Under the pieces are notes generated by a model, which worked only from the letters and a program-made list of their open reading frames with translations, searched no databases and had not been told where the DNA came from. From positions 203,194-267,193 of the forward strand of contig JAQGDQ010000099.1 of NCBI GenBank assembly GCA_030141605.1: a stretch of DNA of 64,000 bases. The letters are read 5' to 3'. The stretch's first letter is position 1, and each line of letters begins with the position of its first letter. This document shows positions 1 through 11,545 of this stretch, one piece after another. The position numbers were made by a program, and so were the translations under genes. The stretch is from Tubiluchus corallicola. Its lineage: Eukaryota; Priapulida; Priapulimorpha; Priapulimorphida; Tubiluchidae.

Positions 1-615
1 GATTAAGAAAGTTTATTTAAGTGATTTTGTTAGCACTACTGCAACTGTGCCAATACATTATGTATGTATGAATGCCCATACACAAAAATGTTTGAATATA
101 TATATATATATACTGGTAAAGCAATTTCTGCTTATCTTGGTCATGGAAAATCAATATTTGGTCAAGGAAAAGTCGGGTAAATTTATTTTAAAATTCTGTG
201 GGAACCCGCTTTTCATAAATGCTGCCCCTGCCCCTGAAAGTATGGGATATGATTGACAAAATTTATCAAATGTTTTCAAATATACTTGAGTCTGTAATGT
301 GGACCACTTGAATATATTCTTAAAAGTGATATGAATAATATTATTACTACTAATCCTGTTAGTCCCAAGGCCCTTCTTTCCTTATCTTTCTGACTGGTGA
401 ACATACATAAAATACATCTGACATTCAAACGTCCAGTGTGTTACGGGCTTGACTATAACACTGACACCAACTGTACGTAAAAAAGTTTCTTGAATATACT
501 AAGCTTTCATTTAGCCTGACACAAGGCTTCTTGACCTAATGAGACGAGTACTTTTCTGTTTTCAATGTTCTATAGAAATTAACTAAGAGCATCTATACAT
601 TTTCACTGACAAGGC
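1..615. other. 3' flank of the ZIP gene
   Basis: No coding region seen. On the minus strand it contains possible poly(A) signals AATAAA (read as TTTATT on the plus strand at 182-187 and 12-17), about 430 and 600 bases past the ZIP stop, so much of it is probably ZIP 3' UTR. A short (TA)n run lies at 97-112. Confidence 0.45.
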
Positions 616-2013
616 CTACTGTCGATACCAGTCAAAACATGATAAAATTGCTATAATACCAAAACCTGTAAAGATCATGATCACCTTTGCTAATCCCGAA
701 AACGCATTTTCCATTTCTTTGTGTATCACTTCGAAAAACGTCACGTAAATGAACGTCCCGGTTGTGAGTCCCTCAAGAACAACCACAGCCATGTCATTGA
801 CGTTGATGCCCGTTTCCGTGAGCACAATGCCGATGATGGCCCCCAAAATGGTCATCCCGGAGAAAATAAGGATGAAAACAATGATCTGCCGGACTGAGTA
901 ATAAGTGTGAAGGAACTGCATACCCATGCTAAAACTGATGACTGACTTGTGGATTATGACAGCAGTGAACAACCCCAAAACACCACTATCGGAGTCCATT
1001 ATGCCCATGGCTAGACCTTCGAAGACAGTGTGTAATGACAGTGACAGCAGCAGGGTGAGCACACGAAGTTTCTCCTTGGCATGACTGTTGCACATCTCGT
1101 CAACTGTGTGTTGAGAAAAGACTTCTGTGGAATGCCGAAGCACACCAGAGTGGCCCGATTCAACAAAGCGTACATCGATTGCACCATACGTTTTAACATG
1201 ATCACCATGATCAACTGCACAGTGTGTTTTAGAATCAGCACCTTGAGTTTTAATGTGATCGTCAACAGCTTTGGCATGATCACCGTCAACGTAACTGCTA
1301 GCACCATCACAAGTTTTACCATGTTCGGCCAAAGCACCACAATGATTAACATTACTAAACTGATGTGGTGAAGGCACATCTAATGTTAACTCGCCTGTTT
1401 CGGGTGGGTTGCACGAACGACAATTTCTGTTCGAGCACGTCTCCTGATTTTCAGCACATGGTATACATTCATCGCACCATTTGCACTCCTCTAGGTGAAT
1501 CTCTGCAATGTCCTCTTCGCATTTGGTACATGAGGCGTGAGACAAGTAGGACCTGTCACTGCAGAGAAGTGGGTGGTTTTCCTCAACAGTCTTGCTGGAT
1601 GTATGACGCGACCTAGGGGCGGGATTGCCACTCAGTAAGCTGTGTCCGTGACGGCGTCCGTATATGGCAAGTACGATTTCCTCCATAAAGAACACAAGGA
1701 AGAACCCTATGCCAAGGATAAACTCTGGCAGCGGGTACTCCAGCAAAATTTCATTTGAATCCACCTCATTTGTTTCATTTGAACGCATTCCGTCAAATGC
1801 TGCAAACATGTTAGTTCTCACCTCTGGCAGCATGTGCAGTAGACTGGTACCCAGGAAAATACCACCAGCCAAGCAGTTCATGTAACAAATTGCAATTCTC
1901 GCGTGGTGTTTGCCAGCGAGCTCTACAATTTTAATCGGAAGTAATCCGCACAGCACTGCAGCTAGAAATATCGCACCACTCGAAAGGATTTTCACTGCTA
2001 AGAGCTTCATCAT
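616..2013 (-). CDS. ZIP-family zinc transporter (SLC39A1/2/3-like)
   Basis: A 465-residue multipass membrane protein expected to move Zn2+ (possibly other divalent metals) into the cytosol. Eight hydrophobic segments are visible, near residues 5-27, 38-62, 94-117, 317-338, 345-368, 375-397, 408-429 and 440-460, with a long hydrophilic loop (about 118-315) after the third, the ZIP layout. The fourth segment carries the signature HTVFEGLAMG (His328, Glu332, Gly333) and the fifth carries HKSVISFSMG (His355), the metal-path motifs of the ZIP1/2/3 subfamily. The loop is rich in Cys (ten between 151 and 201, as four CxxC pairs) as well as His, and ends in degenerate His/Asp repeats. The coding region has no intron. 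Two Met codons begin the frame; I take the first. The last residues, CFDWYRQ, follow the eighth segment, so the protein looks complete. Paralogue identity among ZIP1, ZIP2 and ZIP3 is not decided. Confidence 0.95.
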   Translation of the reverse strand: MMKLLAVKILSSGAIFLAAVLCGLLPIKIVELAGKHHARIAICYMNCLAGGIFLGTSLLHMLPEVRTNMFAAFDGMRSNETNEVDSNEILLEYPLPEFILGIGFFLVFFMEEIVLAIYGRRHGHSLLSGNPAPRSRHTSSKTVEENHPLLCSDRSYLSHASCTKCEEDIAEIHLEECKWCDECIPCAENQETCSNRNCRSCNPPETGELTLDVPSPHQFSNVNHCGALAEHGKTCDGASSYVDGDHAKAVDDHIKTQGADSKTHCAVDHGDHVKTYGAIDVRFVESGHSGVLRHSTEVFSQHTVDEMCNSHAKEKLRVLTLLLSLSLHTVFEGLAMGIMDSDSGVLGLFTAVIIHKSVISFSMGMQFLHTYYSVRQIIVFILIFSGMTILGAIIGIVLTETGINVNDMAVVVLEGLTTGTFIYVTFFEVIHKEMENAFSGLAKVIMIFTGFGIIAILSCFDWYRQ

Positions 2014-2019
2014 GCTAAT

Positions 2020-2040
2020 AAAATAACTGTAACAAAAAAT
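2020..2040 (-). promoter_or_regulatory. Putative 3' splice site in the ZIP 5' UTR
   Basis: On the minus strand a pyrimidine-rich run ends in TTACAG about 13 bases before the ZIP start codon (AG at 2028-2027). This suggests a spliced non-coding 5' exon further right. The donor was not identified. Confidence 0.4.
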
Positions 2041-3205
2041 AGATCAGCCAAATGAGATAGCTAAAGTACGGATATGGCCTCCCCGGCGCAAATCATCTAA
2101 GAATCGCAAAAAAAATCACAAAACGAAGGGCACCACATAAATCAACTTGTGAAAAGAACTACAACCTATGACTGATTCAGAAAATGCAGGAAAACATGTA
2201 GCTACACTGGTGCAGCTGTTTCACAAACAGTTACACTTATAATTGACCTAAAAACTGCAGAAAGGGCTGCACCAGTAGTTGTCTAGAAGATGCAGAGGAA
2301 CATTGGCACAGTTGAAAGTATGACATAATGAGTGCAGTTATGTCACACGTCGCAAACGCTAGACATCCAAATGCTAAAGACATAAACAACCTATTATTAT
2401 CCAAAACATAACATCATAACTAATAACTATTATGATAAATTGTGCAAAATAAACAGATATTTTAATAACATCCAAATTCTGATTATAAATAATACCTGTA
2501 CAAATTTTCGAAAAGTTGCAATATAATAGAAGATCGTAATAAAAGCGCCTAAAATACAGAATCACGTATTTACAGACCTACTATAAGTACCAAAGCTATT
2601 TTTAAAGCGAATAATAATTAACAGAACTTTTTTATTAACTTCTAAACCGAAGCGTGACCTTTTGCTTCGTTTTACTTACATGTCACAGGCACTTATCTTC
2701 TAATTTCAAATCAGAAGGCACATTGTAATGGCGTTCCTAACCGTTTGCCAACGATGGATGAATAACGGCGAAGTAGACTAAAACATGTCCTAGTTCAGGC
2801 ATGCTATGTCAACAGATTTTAACATACACGTGATAAAGCTTAAATTTGTGTTCACGAGCTGCATAAAAACATCAATTTATTGGACTACATGTATCACTTA
2901 GTGCAGAGAGGCACGAGAAATTGATAACTAAAGGCAGAGCGTAATATTAAAAATAATAATGTTTACAGAGCGCAACCGTCTAGAGTCCAAAATAAGGTAA
3001 TAAACGCCACACATTTCCCAGACCGTATTCTATTTCTTTGTAACTAGGACAGTGGACTTGAAATTCGCAGACTGCTGCGTGCTGCACCCTGTTAACGAAA
3101 TTCTCAACATTCCAAGCATCTAGCCAATTTATTTTTCGGAACTCGGTTCGGAACATGGTTCTGTTTTTTATTTGCAGTGAGCTCTGGTAAAAATTATTAT
3201 AATAG
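2041..3205. other. ZIP upstream region, non-coding
   Basis: AT-rich sequence expected to hold the ZIP 5' UTR, an intron and the promoter on the minus strand. I see a short imperfect inverted pair (CTGGTGCAGC near 2205 and GCTGCACCAG near 2265) but no clear TATA box or other gene. Confidence 0.35.
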
Positions 3206-3420
3206 TTATAGATGAAGATGATAATGGTGACAATGGATCATAGTAACCATGAAAAACGGCCTACAGGAGACGAGTTGGAGAATAATTGCGATCTCAACAG
3301 CGACAATGAGGATGATAGTAATGATGATGAAAACAAAAAAGAAGAAGAAGAAAAAGATAACGTGGATGATGATGACGGTTGTGGTGGTGATGGTGGTTGT
3401 GCTAAATACAGACATTAGCA
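3206..3420. repeat. Purine-biased low-complexity GAT/GAA/GGT tract
   Basis: Interrupted GATGAT, GAAGAA and GGTGGT triplets. Both strands are open here, but the predicted products are low-complexity Asp/Glu or Ile/Val/Phe strings caused by the repeats. Confidence 0.6.
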
Positions 3421-3805
3421 CGGTGCTTAAACATAATCAGCAATAAATTCACAATTAAAGACTTTTGTTACAATATGATAAGCTAAACTGACAAATAGGC
3501 CTAACTAATTAATTTTTTAGTTTGCTAAGAGTTCAATTATTACAAAAGCTCTATAGTAAAATATACAGTTTGAACTCAGGCCGTTGTAAACTTATTATAT
3601 ATACAGAAAGTGTTAAAGCTGTTATAATTATTAGTCTTTAGACGTTGACAAGTAGGATACTTGTTTATATAAATCGCCCGCATTATATAAATGTAAATGA
3701 CCACCCGAAGTAGAGGCCATAATGAAAAGGTAAAGAGTTATATTATAAATGACTTAAAATGTGAGAGAGCTCTCCTGAGACTTGTCATCTTAGATATATA
3801 AAAAT

Positions 3806-3926
3806 CGTAATGCCCTTCAGAAGCTAATTATTTCAGAAGCTTTCACGCTATTTTAGCTGGTGATGCCGGCTAGGTTGAAAGCTGCTGAAATAGTACATCC
3901 TCATTGAGACTGTAAAGGGCATTACG
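3806..3926. mobile_element. Small fold-back (inverted-repeat) element
   Basis: CGTAATGCCCTT at 3806-3817 is matched in inverse by AAGGGCATTACG at 3915-3926. A second inner pair (TTTCAGAAGCTTTCA at 3831-3845, TGAAAGCTGCTGAAA at 3876-3890) extends the stem. This is consistent with a short MITE or fold-back element; no target duplication was confirmed. Confidence 0.45.
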
Positions 3927-3939
3927 CTTTTTTTAAATT

Positions 3940-4240
3940 TGTATTAAAGGTATATAAATTGGATACATGTTCAAAGAAACAAGAGCTCACAAACTAGAGT
4001 ATTATTACAGCGCTAATGACAGCAGCAAGTATCGGTTGATGTTCTTCTGGAATGACAGTCTTCATCATTTATTATTTGAATGTACATTAGTAAACCAAGC
4101 CAAAAGACATGATTTTATTAGCACACTGCCTACGTTAGATTCGGACTATGTTTTCTCTAGCCAAGATTATAATGCTATAAATGCTTTTGCAAATCACATC
4201 TCGGATGAATTCCTATCGCCTTTCGCCCGTATATAAATAG
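3940..4240 (+). pseudogene. LINE C-terminal fragment (relic)
   Basis: An open stretch encodes LHHLLFECTLVNQAKRHDFI followed by a region ending FLSPFARI. This resembles the C-terminal segment after the reverse transcriptase in many non-LTR retrotransposons (the ...HxLxxCP... block and final helix). No reverse transcriptase lies upstream, so it is a truncated relic. The family is not assignable by eye. Confidence 0.4.
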
Positions 4241-5250
4241 TTTTTTGGTGATGAAATTTTACAACTCTCTTCGTGTTTTCTATATGCTGTTTTGCTTTTA
4301 TTTATGATTATGTGAATTTGCATTAGAATTGGTAATTATGTTTATTATAATTGTACTCGCTGTTTTTTCATTGTGTATAATACTTGTAGATTTTGTTACT
4401 ATATATTTAAATATGTTCGTTATCTTTTATTATGTATGTATGTAGTGTTGGATTATAATTTGTAATTATGTCTATTGTATATGATCGTTGGCGTTCATTG
4501 TGTCTCATGCGTTAGATTCTAAATTATATATATGTGAATAGGTTTAATACATTGTAAATGCTTTTAGAAATTTTAAACATATCCCTACAAATAGAGTTAA
4601 TGTTTTTAAAAATAAAGAAATATGATAATAAAAAAATCTGGAACGAAGTGATGTTTTCAGGGAAACAGAATCCTGATATAGTCGATTTTCCACAGATAAG
4701 AAGTTCGAGGTACAAACTGAATTTGTAAGCAATTGTTCTGCATCTAGATATGTCTAGCGTCTATGAGATGAGAGGATAAATGCGTATTAACTCGAAGTTG
4801 GTATAAACTCCTAGGTGATAAACTGTTGGCGTTTGAGCATCTGCAAATAGAGGTCCTTAAAACATTTTCCTTGGAAGTGGCAATAAATGAGACATACATA
4901 GGACACACATTTGCAAAATCTGACTGCATTGACTTGTCTGTGACAGATTTTTGCTCATCTCGATAAATACTATTTTACCAACTTTGTCGCACACCGACCT
5001 TTATTTAAGCGTGCTTAATTTTCTGTCTCAGACATACTCATCTTACTCTTGTCCTGGGGCTAGGAACAAAAATCTATCTGAGACAAAACCAGACCAAACC
5101 AATAAAAATAATCGTTTTGGTCACGTATCAGTAGATAATTGTTTACTTCATACAAAAGTTGCTGTGTTGCTGCCTGAGATCATTTGCGCCGTACAATTAG
5201 TTGCCGACAGATTTTATGTACGACTAGTATTAATAAAGCAACTGATCTTT
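4241..5250. other. AT-rich non-coding stretch
   Basis: Very T-rich, then mixed sequence. It follows the LINE relic and may include its 3' UTR. No gene recognised. Confidence 0.3.
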
Positions 5251-5254
5251 GAGA

Positions 5255-5512
5255 TGCAATCGACTAGTTACCCGTCTACCTACCTACCGACCTACTTGTG
5301 TGCCTACCAACCTGTACTATATCTATCTCACCATCTATCTATTTACGTATCTTTATACCTACCTACCTACTTTCCTACCTGCCTACCTATCTACCTACCT
5401 GCCTCCGATCATATGTTCTATACCTAACTATCTATCTATCTACCCATCTTTCTACCTATCTAGTTTCCTACCTACATACCTCCTACCTGTCTATTATCCA
5501 TTACCTATATGC
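5255..5512 (+). repeat. (CTAC/CTAT)n tetranucleotide array
   Basis: Interrupted CTAC, CTAT and CTGC tetranucleotides with several point variants. The open frames across it (Tyr/Leu/Pro/Thr-rich) are artefacts. A smaller degenerate patch of the same type recurs at about 5667-5735. Confidence 0.85.
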
Positions 5513-5529
5513 AGATTATAATATTATTT

Positions 5530-6225
5530 TATTTCGACAGCTAGGTCATAAATTACATAAAAATACGCACACAATTACATTTACAATTATAATTACCAAA
5601 AGCATCTAAAACTACAATCACTATTAAATAATAAAATACTACAATTACAGATATAAAAACACATATGCCTGTCTGCCTATACGCATACCTATCTGATGCC
5701 TGTCTACCTATTTAACTAACCTACCTAACTGGCTACTTTATCGAGGGAATAGAATGGAAAAGCGGTGAAAGAGATTTCTTGCATGCCATTGCGCAGCTGA
5801 ACACACACTGCAAGCCGCATCCAATATTCATCAGTTGTGGCTAGACTCGAATCTAGCTCATTAATAAGGTTATGTCTCTAAAATGAGACACTGGACCGTC
5901 AGAGGTGTATTTGCCTTACTGCGTCGGTGCACATTCTCCTTCTACGACGAAAAAATCTTTAATAAGTTCGGCAAATAAGCATTTCTACAAACAAGAATTG
6001 GACATGGCGATCACTCCACCACACTGACCAGCCTCTGCCTTCCACAATACTTAACTTTGGTCATTAAACGCATACTATACCATTTAGCTATCATCCTCGT
6101 CTACATATTATAAAAAGTTTATAAGAACTTTCACTTGCTTACAAAAAGAAAAGTGTTTAATCTCACAAATCCTAGGTAGGAGGGCTTAATGCAAATGACA
6201 GTACAGGTGTAGAATTTCGCAGCTA
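5530..6225. other. Non-coding, no gene recognised
   Basis: Mixed sequence with the small CTAC-like patch at 5667-5735. No domain or RNA gene was seen. Confidence 0.3.
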
Positions 6226-6865
6226 GATTTTAGATTTTTTAGATTTTATTGGCATACAAAAACATAACAACACAACATAATAAGCATAACAACATCTAGT
6301 GAGATGTATGGGTAGCCATAACAAAAAATACAAATTAATATAATAAAATAACGAGTGCAACATATAACAAAATTTAAAATAGGTTCTGATGACATAATAA
6401 TTTAATTTAAGCTTGACTAAAAGTAATTGATGTTGTTGATAAATAATATGCTTTCTAGAGGTAATAAATAATTGTAAATATACTATTTTGTGTAAAAGGA
6501 TACGTGCTTAAATTTATATTTCTAGTATTAAAGCCCTCGAATACAAATTTACAAAGGAAAGCTACAATTTCGATATCATTAGATCCTACAAAGAATACAC
6601 ATTTGTTTTCGTTTGACGTATTATAGAAGTTCGGGCATAAGTAAGTGAAAAGGGCAGGCCGTAGGTGGTTATGTTTTGTGCATTGTAGTAACAAAATGTC
6701 GCTTCGTATTCTATTTCATCTAGATTGTTACATGCAATTGAAACGCGCGTGCTTTCGCTCAATAACCTGTAATTTTTAAAATGCGTTGAACAGTTTTCGT
6801 CTGCCGTTATTGAGACGGCTCTATTATTAACACATACTCGCTTGGTCATAAAGCATAAGTTGACA
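6226..6865 (-). pseudogene. Minus-strand LINE 3' end with C-terminal ORF relic
   Basis: On the minus strand, two overlapping frames (about 6849-6590 and 6694-6455) together give a Cys-containing block ending in CTKHNHLRPALFTYLCPNF and then SNDIEIVAFLCKFVFEGFNTR. This matches the usual C-terminal region of non-LTR retrotransposons, with a frameshift between the frames. The minus-strand 3' end runs into AATAAAATCTAAAAAATCTAAA-like tail repeats near 6226-6262, typical of LINEs ending in a short tandem tail. Inactive. Confidence 0.5.
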
Positions 6866-7380
6866 GAGCTGACACCAACGCATAAGAATTCCTCCCGATA
6901 TCATTATTGTCTATTTTCGTCTTCCGTACATGCTTCCAGCACGCGCGTCTCACATAACGCCCACAATCGCGCAGGTGTGCGAGTTACCTGACTCACTTCG
7001 CCTCCCAGGCAGCCCTGAGACGCCCGCTGTGTAAGAATTTTTTGTCACTTTATGAGTCTGATTGCGGAATTAAGTTTATTTCCGGCACATTTTCTGCAAG
7101 GAATTTCTCCCACCACTGGCAGCCATTACCGTTCGCTTTGTTGCGTTCCCTTCCGGGTAGGCCCACGGGTCCAGTTATAAACTGAAAATACCTCCTGTCG
7201 TTATAAATAAATGCGTGCCGAAGGCAGCCGATTTGTCCCCAAAAGCGCTTATCAATGGTTTACAGGAACAGTAAAGGAAGCTACTATTGTATGGGGTGGA
7301 CTTACTCCTGTTGTGCTGTCCTACATTTTTCAAATTATTAGTATTTCCTCTGCCGAGCACCTAGTTAACACAATCAGAAA
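6866..7380. other. Non-coding, no gene recognised
   Basis: Somewhat more GC-rich and CpG-containing around 6930-7030 than its surroundings. No exon or promoter could be assigned. Confidence 0.25.
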
Positions 7381-7770
7381 ACCTTTTTCTTTTTCTTTAT
7401 GTATTTCGGTTGTAGCCTGTCTGAGCCCAGGCTGCTTTTCTAATCTTTTCTCTACTTTCGCTTTTCCTTCTTTCCTCTGCGCTTACTTTTCTTTCTCTTC
7501 TCTCCACTCTCCGACGTTCCTCTCGTTTTTTCTCTTCTCATGTTTTCATTTCTTTTCCTTCCTTTCTTTTCTTTTCGTTTCTCGTTCTTTCTTTCTTTTC
7601 CTTTCATTTCCTTTTCTTTTATTTTCTTTTCTTTTTTTTTGTATTTTTGCTTTGCTTTGCTTTCTTTTCCTTTTCACGCCTTTTCTTTCCCAGGACAGAA
7701 TTTCTTGGTTTTTCTTTTCTTTTTTCATCGTTTCTTACCTTGCCATCCCATTCAATTTCTTATTCTTCCC
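7381..7770 (+). repeat. Polypyrimidine tract (TTCTTTTC-rich)
   Basis: About 390 bases almost entirely of C and T on this strand, built from TTTC/TTCC variants. It gives a spurious Phe/Ser-rich reading frame. Confidence 0.8.
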
Positions 7771-9804
7771 CTTCTTTTCTGTCCCACTCATTCATTCGCA
7801 ATCAGCCCTTGCATTTAACTTGTAATTATATATTGAAGGTGAAAATAGATAATCCTTCTCTGCTTTCATTGGTAAAATTTTGGTATCATGTAGCGACACC
7901 TAATATTAAAAACGTTTGTATCCTCAAGCAAAAGTAAAATAAATATGGCGGATGTTTCACGTCTGAACCAAAAAGAACCAATTAAACCTGCGATCAACAA
8001 CAAATCTACGTAATGTGAAGGGAGTCAACTATCAAAATGAGAAAACTTTTAAGGTTTAAAGTCACTTTTGTCGGTTTCAATTTAGCAATTTCCGTGTTAC
8101 AGTGGAGTATCATATTATATTAGAATGACCCTTTGTGAATTGTGATTATTCTCAGAATAAATTTTTAAAGATGTTTGGTCTATGTTACTAAGTTTCCAGA
8201 GAAGACCATAACAAAGGATATAACTGCATTTAGTAATATGGACTTAAGTGTAATGCATTTTAATAATATTATAGTTTCTTTCTGAGCTAAATTATTTGTT
8301 AAATTTAGGAAATTTGTATTAAAATGTGTGTTGCCATGGCAACAGAGCTCTAAATTTTCGCACAGGCAGTGTTAATGTTTAATACAGCCATACACAAGCA
8401 TTTAATAAGTCATAACAAATGGCATTAATTTTAATATCTACAATCACCGGCGGTGCCGACTTAAACCTGTTAACAATTTTATCGAGTTTCTTTTTTCTGA
8501 AAGTGCGCATTTCCTGCTTGTCTGTCTGGTTTAGTCAGACGCGTCAGACACGTTTAATTATATATGCGCTCGAGTCGATCATGAAATTTTTATTTACATT
8601 TCTAAAACTGAGTAAATATTTTCTTAGCCACTCGTGTGGTGCGTTTACCCTGTGTCTGTCATTCGCCTGACCTTCAGAATACGTTTTGTTTCGTCTTGAC
8701 TGCTACTTAGGGCTATTTTTAATCAAAATTTACATAATGGCAAACTTATAGTTTCTAGACAGGATGTGTCCAGCGAGATTGGCTAGATCCCAGTCAAGCT
8801 ACCTCCAACGATGGAGCACCAAATTCTGCATGAATCTGCAATAACAGTAGCCTACAAACAGATCAGGGTAATTATTAATTATTTTATAATATTGAATTCA
8901 GAGATTAATTATTTATAATTCTAATTTCAAGATTAGTTATAAATGATCTTAATAAATTTTCTATCGGTTCACTACAATGATTTTATGATTATACAATTTT
9001 TGAAAATAGCTTGACCAAAAAAGAAGTTTAAAGCCGGCAACCAGCTCGGACTTGAAATAGCGGCCTTAGGATTACAAGCTTATTGACCTTGAAAGAAAAC
9101 AAGTATTCAACTTATTCTGGTCGTCCTACATATATTATTTTAATACGATTTCCATAATAAAATATCTACGTTGAAACTAATAGACCTAAACTAAATCAGA
9201 CCACTGAGAAGTCCTGCCAAGTATGAACTATACAACCATGTATATCATTTATTATTTTGTTCTCTATGACTAACTGAATGTCTAACTCGAATGGCTTTGA
9301 CTACATTGCATTTAGTTAGACGCCAATAAAAACAAAATGGAGACCTATAGACTTCATTTGGCAACAGTGAAACAATTTTATTGCAATTAAGCTTAAAACA
9401 CATTCTTGTCTGGCAACAATATTCAAACGTAAGCTCTTAAATAAAACTTGGGAAACTAATAGACCTGTTTTCAACTTTTGATACCCCGATGATCTAGGCT
9501 TAACGCCCTTCAACGGCATCATCTTTTTTACACAATCGTATCAGTTTATTAATAATATCACGGTACAAAAATAAATATGGAATGAAATTTATTATTCTCT
9601 GTATTCCGTCGTAATAAGCCATATTCTGCTGCGTATGCATGTAGAAAATGCAGAGACTTCAAACTATGAATCATGTAACAAAATAATCAAACGCATGCCA
9701 GTGCAGTTTGGCGGTGCGTGTGATTTATAAAATAACAAAACTACTTACGTGAGCTACTGCTCTGGCAGTTTTACTTGCTTGCTTATTTGCTTGATTGTTT
9801 GCTT
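7771..9804. other. Intergenic, nothing recognised
   Basis: AT-rich sequence without exons, RNA genes or clear mobile elements that I can support. Short open frames here have no recognisable domains. Confidence 0.3.
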
Positions 9805-10311
<507 letters not shown>

Positions 10312-10312
<1 letters not shown>

Positions 10313-10476
10313 ACTGACTGACTAGCAGACTGACTGACTGACTGACTGACTGACTGACTGACTGACTGACTGACTGACTGACTGACTGCCTGACTGACTG
10401 ACTGACTGACTGACTGACTGACTGACTGACTGACTGACTGACTGACTGACTGACTGACTGACTGACTGACTGACTG
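10312..10476 (+). repeat. (TGAC)n tetranucleotide array
   Basis: Near-perfect ACTG/TGAC repeats starting directly where the (TTAC)n array stops, with a GCAG interruption at the start and a single GCCTGA variant near 10387. Confidence 0.98.
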
Positions 10477-11264
10477 TGCTTAGCACCACTATTTTATAGA
10501 TCTATTTTATAGATATAGACCCATATAGATGCCATCAGCGTGGTGGTACTGAGGCCACTACTACTATGAAAAACTGTCCTACAAACTGCAAAATAAAGAC
10601 TAAAGAGCACTATATGCACTGAAAGTTTTAACTTCCTAAAAATTACATCAATTATTTTATTGCCCTGGGAACTTTTTGGAATTTGATGTGCGTGTTTCAA
10701 TGTTTTACATCTTCCTGACAGTCTCTTGAGCAATTTTTCTTTTCTGTATCTTAGATACATCAATTTTTTCAATGCCTTTTCAATAAAAACTTCTAAAGCA
10801 CATGTCCCCCAACCAACAAAAACCATGCCGACGGCGTGCGCCAGCTTTAATCATCAAGTTCTAGATTGGGGTTAACTTGAAGAGTTTTTGGGAACTCTAA
10901 CCTGTTTGTGGGATTTCATTAATTTCACTCTGTTTACCTAAATTCCTGAGCAGACGTGACCGCATCCACGGTACAAAAACGTCACCTTTACGTCCGATTT
11001 ACACAGGCAAACCTAAACCTATTACTTTAGTCCAGCATCCATGCACTGAATAATTGGAATACAGTACTTAAAACAATGGCCAAATAAACAATGCTCTTTT
11101 TCAACTAATAGGTTAAAATAACAAATTTATTAAACAAATTTATATTACAAAGTTTAAATTAAATTATTTTATTAAACAAATTAAAATAAATAGGCTTGAT
11201 GCGTTTTGTCTAGCAACAGTCTACGTCAGCAAAAGACAATTATTTCAGTTAAGCCACCAACGGA
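10477..11264. other. Intergenic, no gene recognised
   Basis: AT-rich. The segment 11100-11190 repeats ATTAAACAAATTTA-like motifs. No coding signal. Confidence 0.3.
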
Positions 11265-11450
11265 CTAGGACTGGAAAGAAAGTTCCCTGCTGATCACCAT
11301 AGCAGCGGAGGGGAAGGAAGTTCCCTGCTGGTCACCAAGCAACTGGGAAGAAAGTTCCCTGCTGATCACCACAGCAACAGACTGGAAAGAAAGTTACCTG
11401 CTTGTCGCCATGGCAACGAGCTGATCACCATGGCAACGCACTGGGAACGC
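11265..11450 (+). repeat. Minisatellite carrying five RFX X-box-like motifs
   Basis: Units of about 33-39 bp beginning CTGGAAAGAAAGTTCCCTGC are repeated four times and followed by a short fifth. Each contains a sequence close to the palindromic X-box GTTGCCATGGCAAC: 11292-11306, 11330-11343, 11363-11377, 11403-11417 (TGTCGCCATGGCAAC) and 11423-11437 (GATCACCATGGCAAC). The last two are the closest matches. Confidence 0.7.
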
Positions 11451-11507
11451 ACTTTTAAGCTAGTTATTATGTCAACGACAGAAATAGAAATGATGTCACC
11501 CTCCAGC

Positions 11508-11545
11508 TGGATACCATGACAACCAATCTGAGTATATAAGGAGGT
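11508..11545 (+). promoter_or_regulatory. Possible core promoter (TATATAAG) downstream of the X-box array
   Basis: A sixth X-box-like motif (GATACCATGACAACC, from 11510), then ACCAATC (11521-) and TATATAAG (11533-11540). If used, transcription would start near 11565, about 1.08 kb before the follistatin start codon. Inferred from motifs only. Confidence 0.3.

Noticed and set aside
1011-1379. Second long frames overlapping the ZIP gene on both strands
   Set aside because: Shadows of the ZIP coding sequence in other frames; no independent domain.
3967-4236. Independent 89-residue protein gene
   Set aside because: Resembles the C-terminal part of LINE proteins and lacks promoter or splice context.
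7211-7825. 204-codon Phe/Ser-rich frame
   Set aside because: Lies in a polypyrimidine tract. Composition explains the open frame and there is no domain.
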